Shown: positions 1-6,999 of the stretch, piece after piece
Numbering within the stretch: position 1 is the stretch's first letter
Layout: each line of letters begins with the position of its first letter
NCBI GenBank assembly: GCA_037176905.1
Contig: JBBBWG010005213.1
Location: 1 to 25,920 of the forward strand
DNA length: 25,920 nucleotides
Origin: Azolla pinnata
Lineage: Eukaryota; Streptophyta; Polypodiopsida; Salviniales; Salviniaceae
Direction: 5' to 3'
Made by a program: the position numbers and the translations under genes
Notes under the pieces: generated by a model
What the model was told of the DNA's origin: nothing
What the model saw: only the letters and a program-made list of their open reading frames with translations
Databases searched by the model: none

Positions 1-63
<63 letters not shown>

Positions 64-94
64 TCTCTCTCTCTCTCTCACTCTCTCTCTCTCT
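1..94. repeat. (CT)n microsatellite
   Basis: Almost pure CT dinucleotide with two CA interruptions. It lies inside the first intron of the RBX1 gene, which is transcribed leftwards, so in the transcript it reads (GA)n. It probably continues past the left edge. Confidence 0.95.
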
Positions 95-532
95 AAAGTT
101 GATCTGAGACCATCTTTATTCTGGAATCCATAGCTTAGCAAATAAACATAAGCGTTTGTAAATGGAATGTCCGCATACGGACTGTGCATGACAAAGAACA
201 TGTACGAGGAAAAACGGCTGCTTTTCCCTACTAGAAGTTTGCAAAGACTAGAAGAAGAAGTTCACAAAGGATGAATTTGCGAACTATGGTGGAAGGATGA
301 TGATACGATCCAACTGGTCTCGAGACTAACTCACATACCAGAGATAATGTTCAAATATCAAGAAGAAAAACCCCGTGGTAAGCGAATTCCGATCGACAAG
401 GCACATGGTCCACATCCAGGAAACAGTCCTATCCTTGTGGAGGAAGGATGGAAAAGAAGCAGCACAAAATCCAGTAACGCAGACAAGGATTGGTGAAGAT
501 GACGATAATGACTCATCAGAATGCTACAAACA

Positions 533-553
533 GAGAGAGAGAGAGAGAGAGAG
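533..553. repeat. (GA)n tract beside RBX1 donor
   Basis: About ten GA dinucleotides. On the transcribed minus strand this is a (CT)n tract starting 14 bases into intron 1, just after the 5' splice site. Confidence 0.9.
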
Positions 554-567
554 AAATGGCAGATTAC

Positions 568-775
568 CCCAGGCCCAGAGGGAAACGGCGTTCCACTTCT
601 TGATCTCGAAACGCTTGGGGCATTTGGAGAGAGGGAGGGGGCGGGAGTTGCTGGGACCTTCTCCTGAAGCTTCCGCGGCCACCGGCAGGGGATCTTCTTC
701 TTCTGCTGCTGCTGCTGCTGCTGCTGCAGCAGCTGCTGCAGCTGCATCTCGCTCTTCTGCCATCGCCATCGCCAT
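568..775 (-). CDS. RBX1: RBX1 (RING-box protein 1), first coding exon
   Basis: RBX1 is the RING-H2 subunit of cullin-RING E3 ubiquitin ligases; it recruits the E2 and helps NEDD8 attach to the cullin. The exon encodes 69 residues and one extra base. Residues 54-69 read KRFEIKKWNAVSLWAW, nearly identical to the invariant N-terminal strand of plant and animal RBX1 that inserts into the cullin. The exon ends TGG-G before GTAATC, so the split codon G|AT would give the conserved Asp that follows this motif. Before it comes a non-conserved leader: three in-frame ATGs (775, 769, 763), an acidic start, about 13 alanines encoded by a GCA/GCT repeat, then EEED and a Pro/Ser stretch. Family leaders are usually about 15-35 residues, so this one is long. 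I chose the ATG at 775 as the first in frame. The RING exons lie outside the window, so whether the gene is intact cannot be judged. Confidence 0.88.
705..752. repeat. GCA/GCT triplet tract coding for poly-Ala
   Basis: A CTG/CAG-type triplet tract inside RBX1 exon 1. In the gene's frame it encodes alanine; the other two minus-strand frames give long poly-Gln and poly-Ser/Cys open frames, which are shadows. Confidence 0.9.
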
Positions 776-846
776 CGCCACAAGATCTTCTGTCTGTCTC
801 ACAGTGTTGACATCGCAAAGCCATTTCCTTCAAAATTTCGAAACCA

Positions 847-915
847 TATGTACACGTACACGTATACGCGCGCATGTACGTACGTATACGCGGAGCGTAT
901 ACATACGAATACGTA
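847..915. repeat. Alternating purine-pyrimidine stretch
   Basis: A run of GTAC, GTAT, GCGC and CGTATAC steps, with purine and pyrimidine alternating over most of about 70 bases. Such sequence can adopt left-handed Z-DNA. It lies about 70-140 bp upstream of the RBX1 start codon. Confidence 0.6.
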
Positions 916-1054
916 GGTTGTATCCTATCCTTTTGTATTTTGTTATCGAATTTGTGTGTCTGTAGAAGCTGGACTTAGAGAGCCACAGGAAGATCAACGC
1001 ATCAGACAGATGGTGCGAATTCTCAGATACGTGCTTGTTTAACTGGTTTGGGGT

Positions 1055-1101
1055 AATTATGCTGAGAATTGAGGTAATTATGTCCGATTCTCAGCATAAT
1101 T
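1055..1101. repeat. 15-bp perfect inverted repeat
   Basis: Arm AATTATGCTGAGAAT at 1055-1069 is matched by its exact reverse complement at 1087-1101, with a 17-base loop. A partial third copy of the arm (GAATTCTCAGA) sits just upstream near 1017. No T run follows either arm. It may be the end of a small transposon remnant or a transcript hairpin; function unknown. Confidence 0.8.
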
Positions 1102-2340
1102 CAATGCGTTAAGGAAAAGCTCGGTGGAAAACATAACGAATCGGTCACTGGAACCTCGACGTGACCACGTCGTGAAATCGCTGTTACGAGAGCAGCTTGT
1201 TGTATGTAAATCCTCTGGTCGAAGATATACGCCGAACTGTTCTGGCGGGCCAAAGCTGAGGTTTAAGAGGTATAAGAGTGGGGGGGCGGCAATGCCTGAG
1301 CGAGATGCAGAGAACCGAGATACGATTAACGCTGTTAAATCTGCTGCAATGTCGCTTCTCATCTTTTATATATACATACCGGCTTTCGAACACAGGAGAA
1401 ACTGGGTTTTTCCTTCGATCAAAAATAGAATCAAGAAAATCTCTTCTTAAGGGAAGATATGAAGGCTTTGGAACGATTTTACGTTAGTTTAATTAACCAT
1501 TCAGAGCCAAAGGTTCATTCATAACACATGTATTCCGCATTATAAGAATTGCTTGAAGAAATGAATCGATGCATCGCTTCTTAAAAGACGTTTAAAAAAA
1601 AAAATCAAGATTCTGCGGTGGGAGATGCTTGGATATCTCGAAGTTAGTGTTATAATTTCATCTTTTGCTTAATCGAGTACGATTAATCACATAATTAGCT
1701 TACCAAACAACGACTGATACGCAATAAAAAACCGTATTTTGTATCATAACATCGCTAGGGATTCAAGCTCGCCACTCACATGTTGCCAGGGGCCTGATCG
1801 GGTGGCATATCGCACCTCCTTCCCTTTCCATCCTTCTGTCTGTGGTTCGCAAATTCCGATTCTCGTACGGGCTTAAGAATGGATTAGTGGTGCGTAACAG
1901 CACTAATGCCCAAAAGGGTTAATATCCATGTCGCATACCTCGGAATGTTTCATCTTGCAAATGTCTGATAAGAATAGCCTTGCCTCGCCAACAGAGTCTT
2001 TTAAGTCATCTCCAGATGTCAATCTCGGACACAGTAATTAGTCATCCTCAGATGGGTTAAACTCCGTTCAGGCTCTGAGACCGCACACACGTTCGGCAAG
2101 GCCACAAACAAGCACTCCCCCAAACTTAGTTCATCAAGAAATGGCCACGAGGAGATGCTCCTGGAGTGCATGAATCGTAGGTCGAAATCCCCATCCCATC
2201 CCATCCCATCGGGCGATTCACGAGTTCGATCGATTCGATGCTCTACCGTCGGAAGGCCTGGTCTAAGCATCAACAGCATGGGATTAAGCGACTGCTGAGA
2301 GAAACCGGTTTCGATTCCGTGGGTTGGGCAACGCGACGCA

Positions 2341-2510
2341 ATACTAATAGCTGTAGCGACGACAGTAGCAGTAGCAGTCACAGTAGCAATAACAGTAGCA
2401 GTAACACTAGCAGTAGCAGTATTAGCAGTAGCAATAGCAGTAGCAGTATTAGCAGTAGCAGTATTAGCAGTAGCAGTAGCAATAGTAGAGGTAGTAGAAG
2501 TAGTAAGATG
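2341..2510. repeat. AGT/AGC triplet tract
   Basis: Repeated AGTAGC with AGTATT and AATAGC variants. It lies just downstream of the FLZ stop codon on the minus strand, so it is probably 3' UTR. It creates spurious poly-Ser (+) and poly-Leu (-) frames. Confidence 0.85.
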
Positions 2511-2538
2511 GATGGATGGCTAATGTTGTTGATTCCAT

Positions 2539-3212
2539 TCATCCCGCGATCTCGATCGCCGCCGCCCGATAACTGCCGCCGGCCTTGCGGCCGTTGTCCC
2601 GCCTCTCGTTCCGCTCGTCCTCGTCCATCTGCTGGTATCGGCACTCGGAGCTACAGAATGCCCGATCGCCTCTGCCACCATCACCACCATCACCATCACC
2701 ACCATCACCATCATCACCATCACCATCATCATCATATTAAGAAGATTTTGCCAATTCAGAACAAGGAAGAGCTTCATATATGAAACAAAAAAAAAAACCC
2801 TAAATCCTAAACCCTGAACCCTAAACCCTAAGTGTTGTGTTTGGCATCACCATCATCATCATCATCATCATCATCTCACCATCATCACATCACCACCATC
2901 ACCACCACCATCACCACCATCACCACCACCATCACCACCATCATCATCATCACCACCATCATCAGAAGAAGAAGATTTTGCCAGTTCAGAAGAAGAGCTT
3001 CATATATGAAAACAAAAAAACCCTAAATCCTAAACCTTGAACCTAAACCCTAAGTGTTGTGTATTGCGCAAAATCGTCGCCGCCGCCCTAATGCCCCCTA
3101 ATGCCCTAATGCTCATCATCATCATCACCATCACCACCACCACCGTCACCATCATCACCATCATCACCACCATCACCATCATCACCATCATCACCACCAC
3201 CATGACCATCAC

Positions 3213-3244
<32 letters not shown>

Positions 3245-3303
3245 CCATCACCACCATCATCATCACCATCATCATCATCACCATCACCATCATCATCATC
3301 ACC

Positions 3304-3335
<32 letters not shown>

Positions 3336-3340
3336 CATCA

Positions 3341-3371
<31 letters not shown>

Positions 3372-3525
3372 AAGAAGAAGAAGATTTTGCCAGTTCAGAA
3401 CAAGGAAGAGCTTCATATATGGAACAAAAAAAACCCTAAATCCTAAACCTTGAACCTAAACCCTAACTGTTGTGTATCACGCAAAATCGTCGCCGCCCTA
3501 ATGCCCCCTAATGCTCACCGTCGTC

Positions 3526-3557
<32 letters not shown>

Positions 3558-4904
3558 CATCATCAGAAGAAGATTTTGCCAGTTCAGAAGAAGGAAGAGC
3601 TTCATATATGAAACCCTAAACCCTAAACCCTAAGTGTTGTGTATTGCGCAAGATCGTCGCCGCCGCCCTAATGCCCTAATGCTCTGCATCCGATTTTTCC
3701 CAAATCGAGGGGGGGGAAGACGAGCGGATCATCGCCGCCGCCCCTAATGAATGCTCTACCTCCCAGATTTCCCGCATCGGGAGAGAAGAAAGAGAGGGAA
3801 GATCGGCGGTTTCAGGTTTAGGGTTTAGGGTTTCGGGTTTAGGGCATCTACTATTACTATTGCTGCAGCAGCAGCTGCTATTGCTATTGCTATTGCTATT
3901 GCTGCAGCAGCAGGAGCTGCTGCTGCCTACTAAGCAACATGGGAAGATGGTGGGCAGCAAGCAGTAGCTGCTGTGCTAATGGCACATGGAAGCCGGAAGA
4001 GTTTTGGGATGCTACTGCTGCGTGCGCCTAATGTGCTGGAGTGGCAAGGGAGGAGCATGATTTGCTTTGCTTTGGGCTTTGCTTGGTGGCGATGGCGATG
4101 GCGATGGCGGTGATGATTGTGATGGCGATGGTGGTGATGATTGTGATGGCGATGGCGATGGCGATGGTGATGGTGATGGCGATGGCGATGGAGATGTGGT
4201 AGCTACCTGTACATGTAGAGATCGCTGTGCAGGGTGAGAGGCCGGGCGCACCAGAAGCAGGCGGAGGCGAAGGAGGCGGAAGGAGGAGAGGCAAGGCGGA
4301 GGAAGTGGTAGTGGCGATGGTGGAATGCAGCAGGCGCCAGCGGCGGAGAAGCAGCCATGGCGGTGAAGAAGATGGATCTGCAGCAGTTCGCATCGTCGTC
4401 GTCGTCGTCGTCTTCTTCCTCTTCTCCATCTCCATCTCCATCTCCATCTCCATCTTCCTCCTCCTCCTCCTCCTCCTTCCTTCCCTCGCCATGGCCGTAT
4501 GATGAAGGAGTAGGGTTCATCAGATGATGCGCTCCCATCAGGGATCCGCCATCGCCGTCGCCGTCGCCATCGCCGTCGCCATCGCCATCGCCGTCTGCGC
4601 CACGAGCTCGTCGGGGACGAGTGGATTTGGGAGGGCAAGAAGGGGCGATCGGAGCGGGGATGCTGTCGCGCACACCTCCACACATCTCTCCCTCCGCGGA
4701 AGAAGCAGAAGACGCAGAATCAGAAGCAGAAGCAGAATCAGAAGCAGAAGCAGAAGCAGAAGCAGAAGCAGAAGCAGAAGCAGAAGCGGAAGAAGAAAGG
4801 AGGAAGCAGGAGGAGGACTGAGCGCCGCTCCCGTCCGTCGTTTTAAACGCCTTCTGTCGCGCGCCTCCGTTAGCTTTAACGGCGCCCGCCGTCTGCATCG
4901 CCAT
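2539..4904 (-). CDS. FCS-like zinc finger (FLZ, formerly DUF581) protein, two exons
   Basis: FLZ proteins are plant-specific adaptors that bind SnRK1 kinase through a short zinc finger. Exon 1 is 4904-4207 and ends in FASACFWCARPLTLHSDLYM plus YR, with the Arg codon split AG|A across a GTAGCT donor. Exon 2 is 2671-2539 and resumes GDRAFCSSECRYQQM, then an acidic/basic tail ending in IEIAG and TGA. Joined, this gives the family pattern C-x2-C, about 18 residues, FCSxxC (Cys 216, 219, 239, 243). No single open frame contains it. From the ATG at 4904 (good context, first Met after an in-frame TAG in the telomere-like repeat upstream) the protein is 276 residues; the Met at 4538 would give 154, closer to a typical FLZ length. 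The N-terminal half is mostly Ala-Ser, Asp-Gly, poly-Glu and poly-Asp runs from triplet repeats, so the true start is uncertain. The intron (4206-2672) is filled with repeats. Confidence 0.87.
2674..3682. repeat. Composite minisatellite: CAT tract + unique core + CCCTAAA-like block
   Basis: Four diverged units each run: a CAT/CAC tract of variable length (2674-2735, 2848-2965, 3111-3345, 3518-3565), a GAA run, a conserved core starting GAAGATTTTGCC (2741, 2971, 3380, 3569) through GAGCTTCATATATG, an A run, several CCCTAAA/CCCTGAA/TCCTAAA heptamers, then GTGTTGTGT. Units 2-4 add GCGCAAAATCGTCGCCGCC (with small changes) and CCCTAATGC copies. Spacing of cores is 230, 409 and 189 bp; nearly all the difference comes from the triplet tracts. 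Confidence 0.93.
3807..3845. repeat. Telomere-like (TTTAGGG) run, reverse orientation
   Basis: About four TTTAGGG/TTTCGGG heptamers, in the opposite orientation to the CCCTAAA blocks at 2790-3640 and 4937. It lies within the FLZ intron. Confidence 0.85.
3845..4195. repeat. Triplet and hexamer microsatellites in FLZ intron
   Basis: Two blocks: GCTATT and GCAGC units at about 3848-3925, and GATGGC, GGTGAT and GATTGT units at about 4088-4195, the last ending a few bases from the FLZ donor splice site. Confidence 0.85.
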
Positions 4905-4936
4905 GTCCGGGAGCTCAGGAGCTGCAGCAGCAGCAA

Positions 4937-4983
4937 CCCTAAACCCTAAACCCTAAACCCTAAACCCTAAACCCTGAACCCTG
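4937..4983. repeat. Interstitial telomere repeat (CCCTAAA)n upstream of FLZ
   Basis: Five exact CCCTAAA heptamers followed by two CCCTGAA-type copies, 33 bp upstream of the ATG at 4904. It includes perfect telo-box motifs (AAACCCTAA), which in plant promoters are bound by TRB-type Myb proteins and are common near transcription starts. It may act in the FLZ promoter or 5' UTR. Confidence 0.9.
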
Positions 4984-5062
4984 AGCGGAGCTCCCTTTCC
5001 CTCCCCATGAATGGCTTCGCATCTCTATCGCCCCCCAACGACGACAGACGGACATCGTCGCT

Positions 5063-5489
5063 CCACACAGGTGCGCCTTCGACAAGAAAGTTAGGGTTCT
5101 GCGACGAAGCTTTAGGGTTTCGGTTTTCCCCGTTTGTTTTTCGCCGCCGCGTCTCGTCCTTGTTCGTCGTGTTACGCATGCATAGAGCTCGCTGCTCCTT
5201 GATCCGATCCAATCGATCCGATCCGATCGATCCGATCCAACTGAATCGGAGCAGACGATGGCGGTGAGGAACTTCTAGGCTTCCGTGCCTCGCAGGTGCG
5301 CCTGAGAAACTAGGGTTTTTTCCTTCTTGCGTCTCGTTCATCATATACGTGGTATATTGCTCGCTGCCTCTGCCGATCGATCCGGTCCGATCTGAACCGA
5401 TCCGATCCGATCCGATCTGAACCGATCCGATCCGATCCGATCCGAACCGAACCGAACCGATCCGATCGATCGAATTGCAGCAGACGATC
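5063..5489. repeat. Tandem duplication carrying two GATCC pentamer blocks
   Basis: Two copies of a roughly 225-bp unit. Each has CAGGTGCGCCT (5068, 5293), a TAGGGTTT motif, GCGTCTCGT(C/T)C, TGCTCGCTGC-like sequence, a GATCC/GAACC pentamer block (5201-5248 and 5373-5472) and GCAGACGAT (5251, 5480). The pentamer block expanded in copy 2. No coding sequence is recognised. This is upstream of the FLZ gene. Confidence 0.75.
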
Positions 5490-5536
5490 CAATCCATCCC
5501 CGTGCCCCAAGGCTAGCAGCAAGCTTCCATTCTCCT

Positions 5537-5612
5537 TCTTCTCCTTCTTCTTCTTCTTCTGTTTCTTCTGCTTCTTCTGCATCTTCTGCTTCTTCTGCTT
5601 CTTCTGCTTCTT
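5537..5612. repeat. CTT/TTCTGC microsatellite
   Basis: CTTCTT runs passing into repeated TTCTGCTTC units; it yields long Lys/Glu-rich frames on the minus strand. Confidence 0.9.
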
Positions 5613-5954
5613 CACGGATTCGATGCATTCATGTCCGGCACCCGCCCGTGTGACGGAAAAGGAGAAGGCTGCCACTTCTGGTGGAAAAGGAGCAACAGTG
5701 AAAGGAGAGAATCACTGTAGACCGCGTCGCGCACAGACGAAGGAAGAAAGGAAAGGGGAAAAATCCTGGACAGTAGTACCCCGGCTCCAGGAAAGAGCGA
5801 GCCTGCGGCGCGGATGGGGAAGACCGATTGGTACTACTGTGCGGCAAGCAGCAAAGAAACACAGATGCTGCAATTTGCGGGGAAAATGCTTTGCTTTGCT
5901 TGCGTTCCCTTCCTCTGATGCGATTTGCAGTAATCCGACATTCATGATTCGATA
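5613..5954. other. No gene recognised; 11-bp inverted repeat
   Basis: More balanced sequence between two microsatellites. It contains a perfect inverted repeat, ACAGTAGTACC at 5770-5780 and GGTACTACTGT at 5830-5840, 49 bases apart. An open plus frame runs through it into the GAA/CAA tract but resembles no family known to me. Confidence 0.5.
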
Positions 5955-6193
5955 CAGAAGAAGAAGAAGAAGAAGAAGAAGATTCTTCAACAACATCAAC
6001 AACAAGAGACAGAAGAAGAAGCAACAACAACATCATCAACAACAACAAGAGAAAGAAGAAGAAGCAACAACAACATCATCAACAACAACAAGAGAAAGAA
6101 GGAGAAGACGAAGAAGAAGAAGAAGAAGAAGAAGAAGCAACAACAACATCATCAACAACAACAAGAGAAAGAAGAAGAAGAAGAAGAAGAAGA

Positions 6194-6230
<37 letters not shown>

Positions 6231-6240
6231 GTGAAAGAAG
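5955..6240. repeat. GAA/CAA compound repeat in tandem units
   Basis: A (GAA)n block, then about four tandem copies of a unit built from CAACAACAACATCATCAAC, an AAGAGAAAGAA link and a variable GAA run. It gives poly-Arg/Gln/Asn (+) and poly-Leu (-) frames that are artefacts. Confidence 0.9.
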
Positions 6241-6538
6241 ACAGAATAAGCACAAGAAGACGGTGCTGATGATGGTGATGATGAAATCCATCTCCGTCAC
6301 ACGGAAAAGGGGGAGCAGGCTGCGCCATTGCAGATTATTCTATGGATTAGTTGCTGCAAAACCTACCGCCAAACAGCACCTCCGTGGGAGCTAATCATAC
6401 ATTCTTTTTCATCATGGTCTGCCACATGGGTTCCGATGCCCCCAAACGAGCTACGTACATACAAAGGAATGGAGAAAAGGTGGAGCCACCCATAGGCAAC
6501 TTGGAAAGCTTGTTGACCCAACATCTGAAGTGCAGCTC

Positions 6539-6566
6539 AGGGTTTTAGGGTTTTAGGGTTTTAGGG
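6539..6566. repeat. AGGGTTTT octamer run (telomere-like)
   Basis: Three exact AGGGTTTT octamers and a fourth AGGG. It is one T longer per unit than the plant telomere heptamer, and in TTTAGGG orientation. It sits just before a TATATAA motif at 6574-6580. Confidence 0.85.
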
Positions 6567-6627
6567 TGCAGCGTATATAATAATCCTCGACTGACACGGG
6601 AAGGGATTATGGTTTTGCAAACAGAAA

Positions 6628-6823
6628 ATGGCGGACAGAAACAAGATTGGCAAGGGATCGAGAGACATGTATGGAAGATGGGGCGCTATGCGGAGAAAAA
6701 GAGACGGAAAAGAGCAGAAGAAAAAGCTCGACGATGTTTGCAGAGCCTTCACAGCTTGTCGGGAATGCATCGAATTCGGGCTCAGCTGCAGCATTTTTCT
6801 TTGTGTGGCAGCTGTGTTCCAAG
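6628..6823 (+). CDS. Tentative first exon of an unrecognised gene
   Basis: I do not recognise this protein. What supports it: a telomere-like element at 6539-6566, TATATAA at 6574-6580, an ATG at 6628 in good context (AAAATGG), 65 open codons starting MADRNKIGKGSRDMYGRWG with a basic Lys/Arg-rich first half and a Cys/hydrophobic second half, then a strong donor AAG|GTGCGC at 6823/6824. Against it: all three plus frames are open for 60 or more codons here, so open length is weak evidence, and I could not find a convincing second exon. It may be a non-coding transcript or chance. Confidence 0.22.
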
Positions 6824-6857
6824 GTGCGCTCTCTCTCTCTATCCCCACCCCTTATTT

Positions 6858-6987
6858 CCCCCTTCCTTTCTGAAAATGATTTTGTTGGGCATTTGCACGG
6901 CGGAAAAACAACTTCTCTCTTTCGATTCGATCCTTCCCCCTTGTTTCCTTCCCTTCTGAAAGGATTTTGTTGGGCATTTGCACCGCG
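6858..6987. repeat. Two-copy 85-bp direct repeat
   Basis: A 21-base identical core (beginning GATTTTGTTGGG) occurs at 6878-6898 and 6963-6983, each preceded by a CCCCCTT/TTTCTGAA pyrimidine-rich segment. It looks like a local tandem duplication. Confidence 0.8.
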
Positions 6988-6999
6988 AACTTTGAATCG

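Larger units (their letters stand above)
1..567 (-). other. RBX1: RBX1 intron 1, partial
   Basis: This stretch follows the GTAATC donor at 567-562 of the RBX1 first exon. In all frames of the minus strand I find no sequence for the next expected RBX1 segment (the start of the RING-H2 domain, beginning DIVVDNCAIC in the family), so the intron should extend beyond position 1. It holds a GA/CT tract next to the donor (533-553) and another at 1-94. Confidence 0.7.
776..2538. other. Intergenic: RBX1 upstream region and FLZ 3' flank
   Basis: No coding sequence is recognisable here. The part next to 776 should hold the RBX1 promoter and 5' UTR; I see no clear TATA box. It contains an alternating purine-pyrimidine stretch (847-915) and a 15-bp inverted repeat (1055-1101). 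Near the right end, a CATCC run (about 2190-2210) and an AGT/AGC tract (2341-2510) probably lie in the FLZ 3' UTR or just beyond it. Open frames at 1124-1450 and 2019-2381 show no family resemblance. Confidence 0.6.
2672..4206 (-). other. FLZ intron, repeat-filled
   Basis: This 1535-bp intron splits the zinc finger. In plus-strand order it holds four copies of a composite CAT/telomere-like unit (2674-3682), a GC-rich piece (3683-3800), an inverted-orientation telomere-like run (3807-3845), a GCAGC/GCTATT tract (3845-3925) and GATGGC/GATTGT hexamers (4088-4195). I see nothing coding in it; poly-His, poly-Met and poly-Ile frames across it are repeat artefacts. Confidence 0.8.

Noticed and set aside
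2832-3453. Poly-His, poly-Ile/Thr and poly-Met frames
   Set aside because: They are translations of the CAT/ATG triplet tracts within the FLZ intron.
4357-4527. Plus-strand ORF of 56 codons starting MAVKKMDLQQFASSS then Ser/Pro runs
   Set aside because: It is antisense to FLZ exon 1 and owes its length to the same triplet repeats; no matching downstream exon.
4012-4683. Minus-strand ORF of 223 codons rich in Arg/Trp and Ser/Pro
   Set aside because: It is a frame-shifted shadow of FLZ exon 1 and of the GATGGC tract; the zinc finger is in the other frame.
5623-6234. Plus-strand ORF of 203 codons ending in Arg, Gln and Asn runs
   Set aside because: The second half is the GAA/CAA microsatellite and the first half matches no family I know; no promoter or splice support seen.
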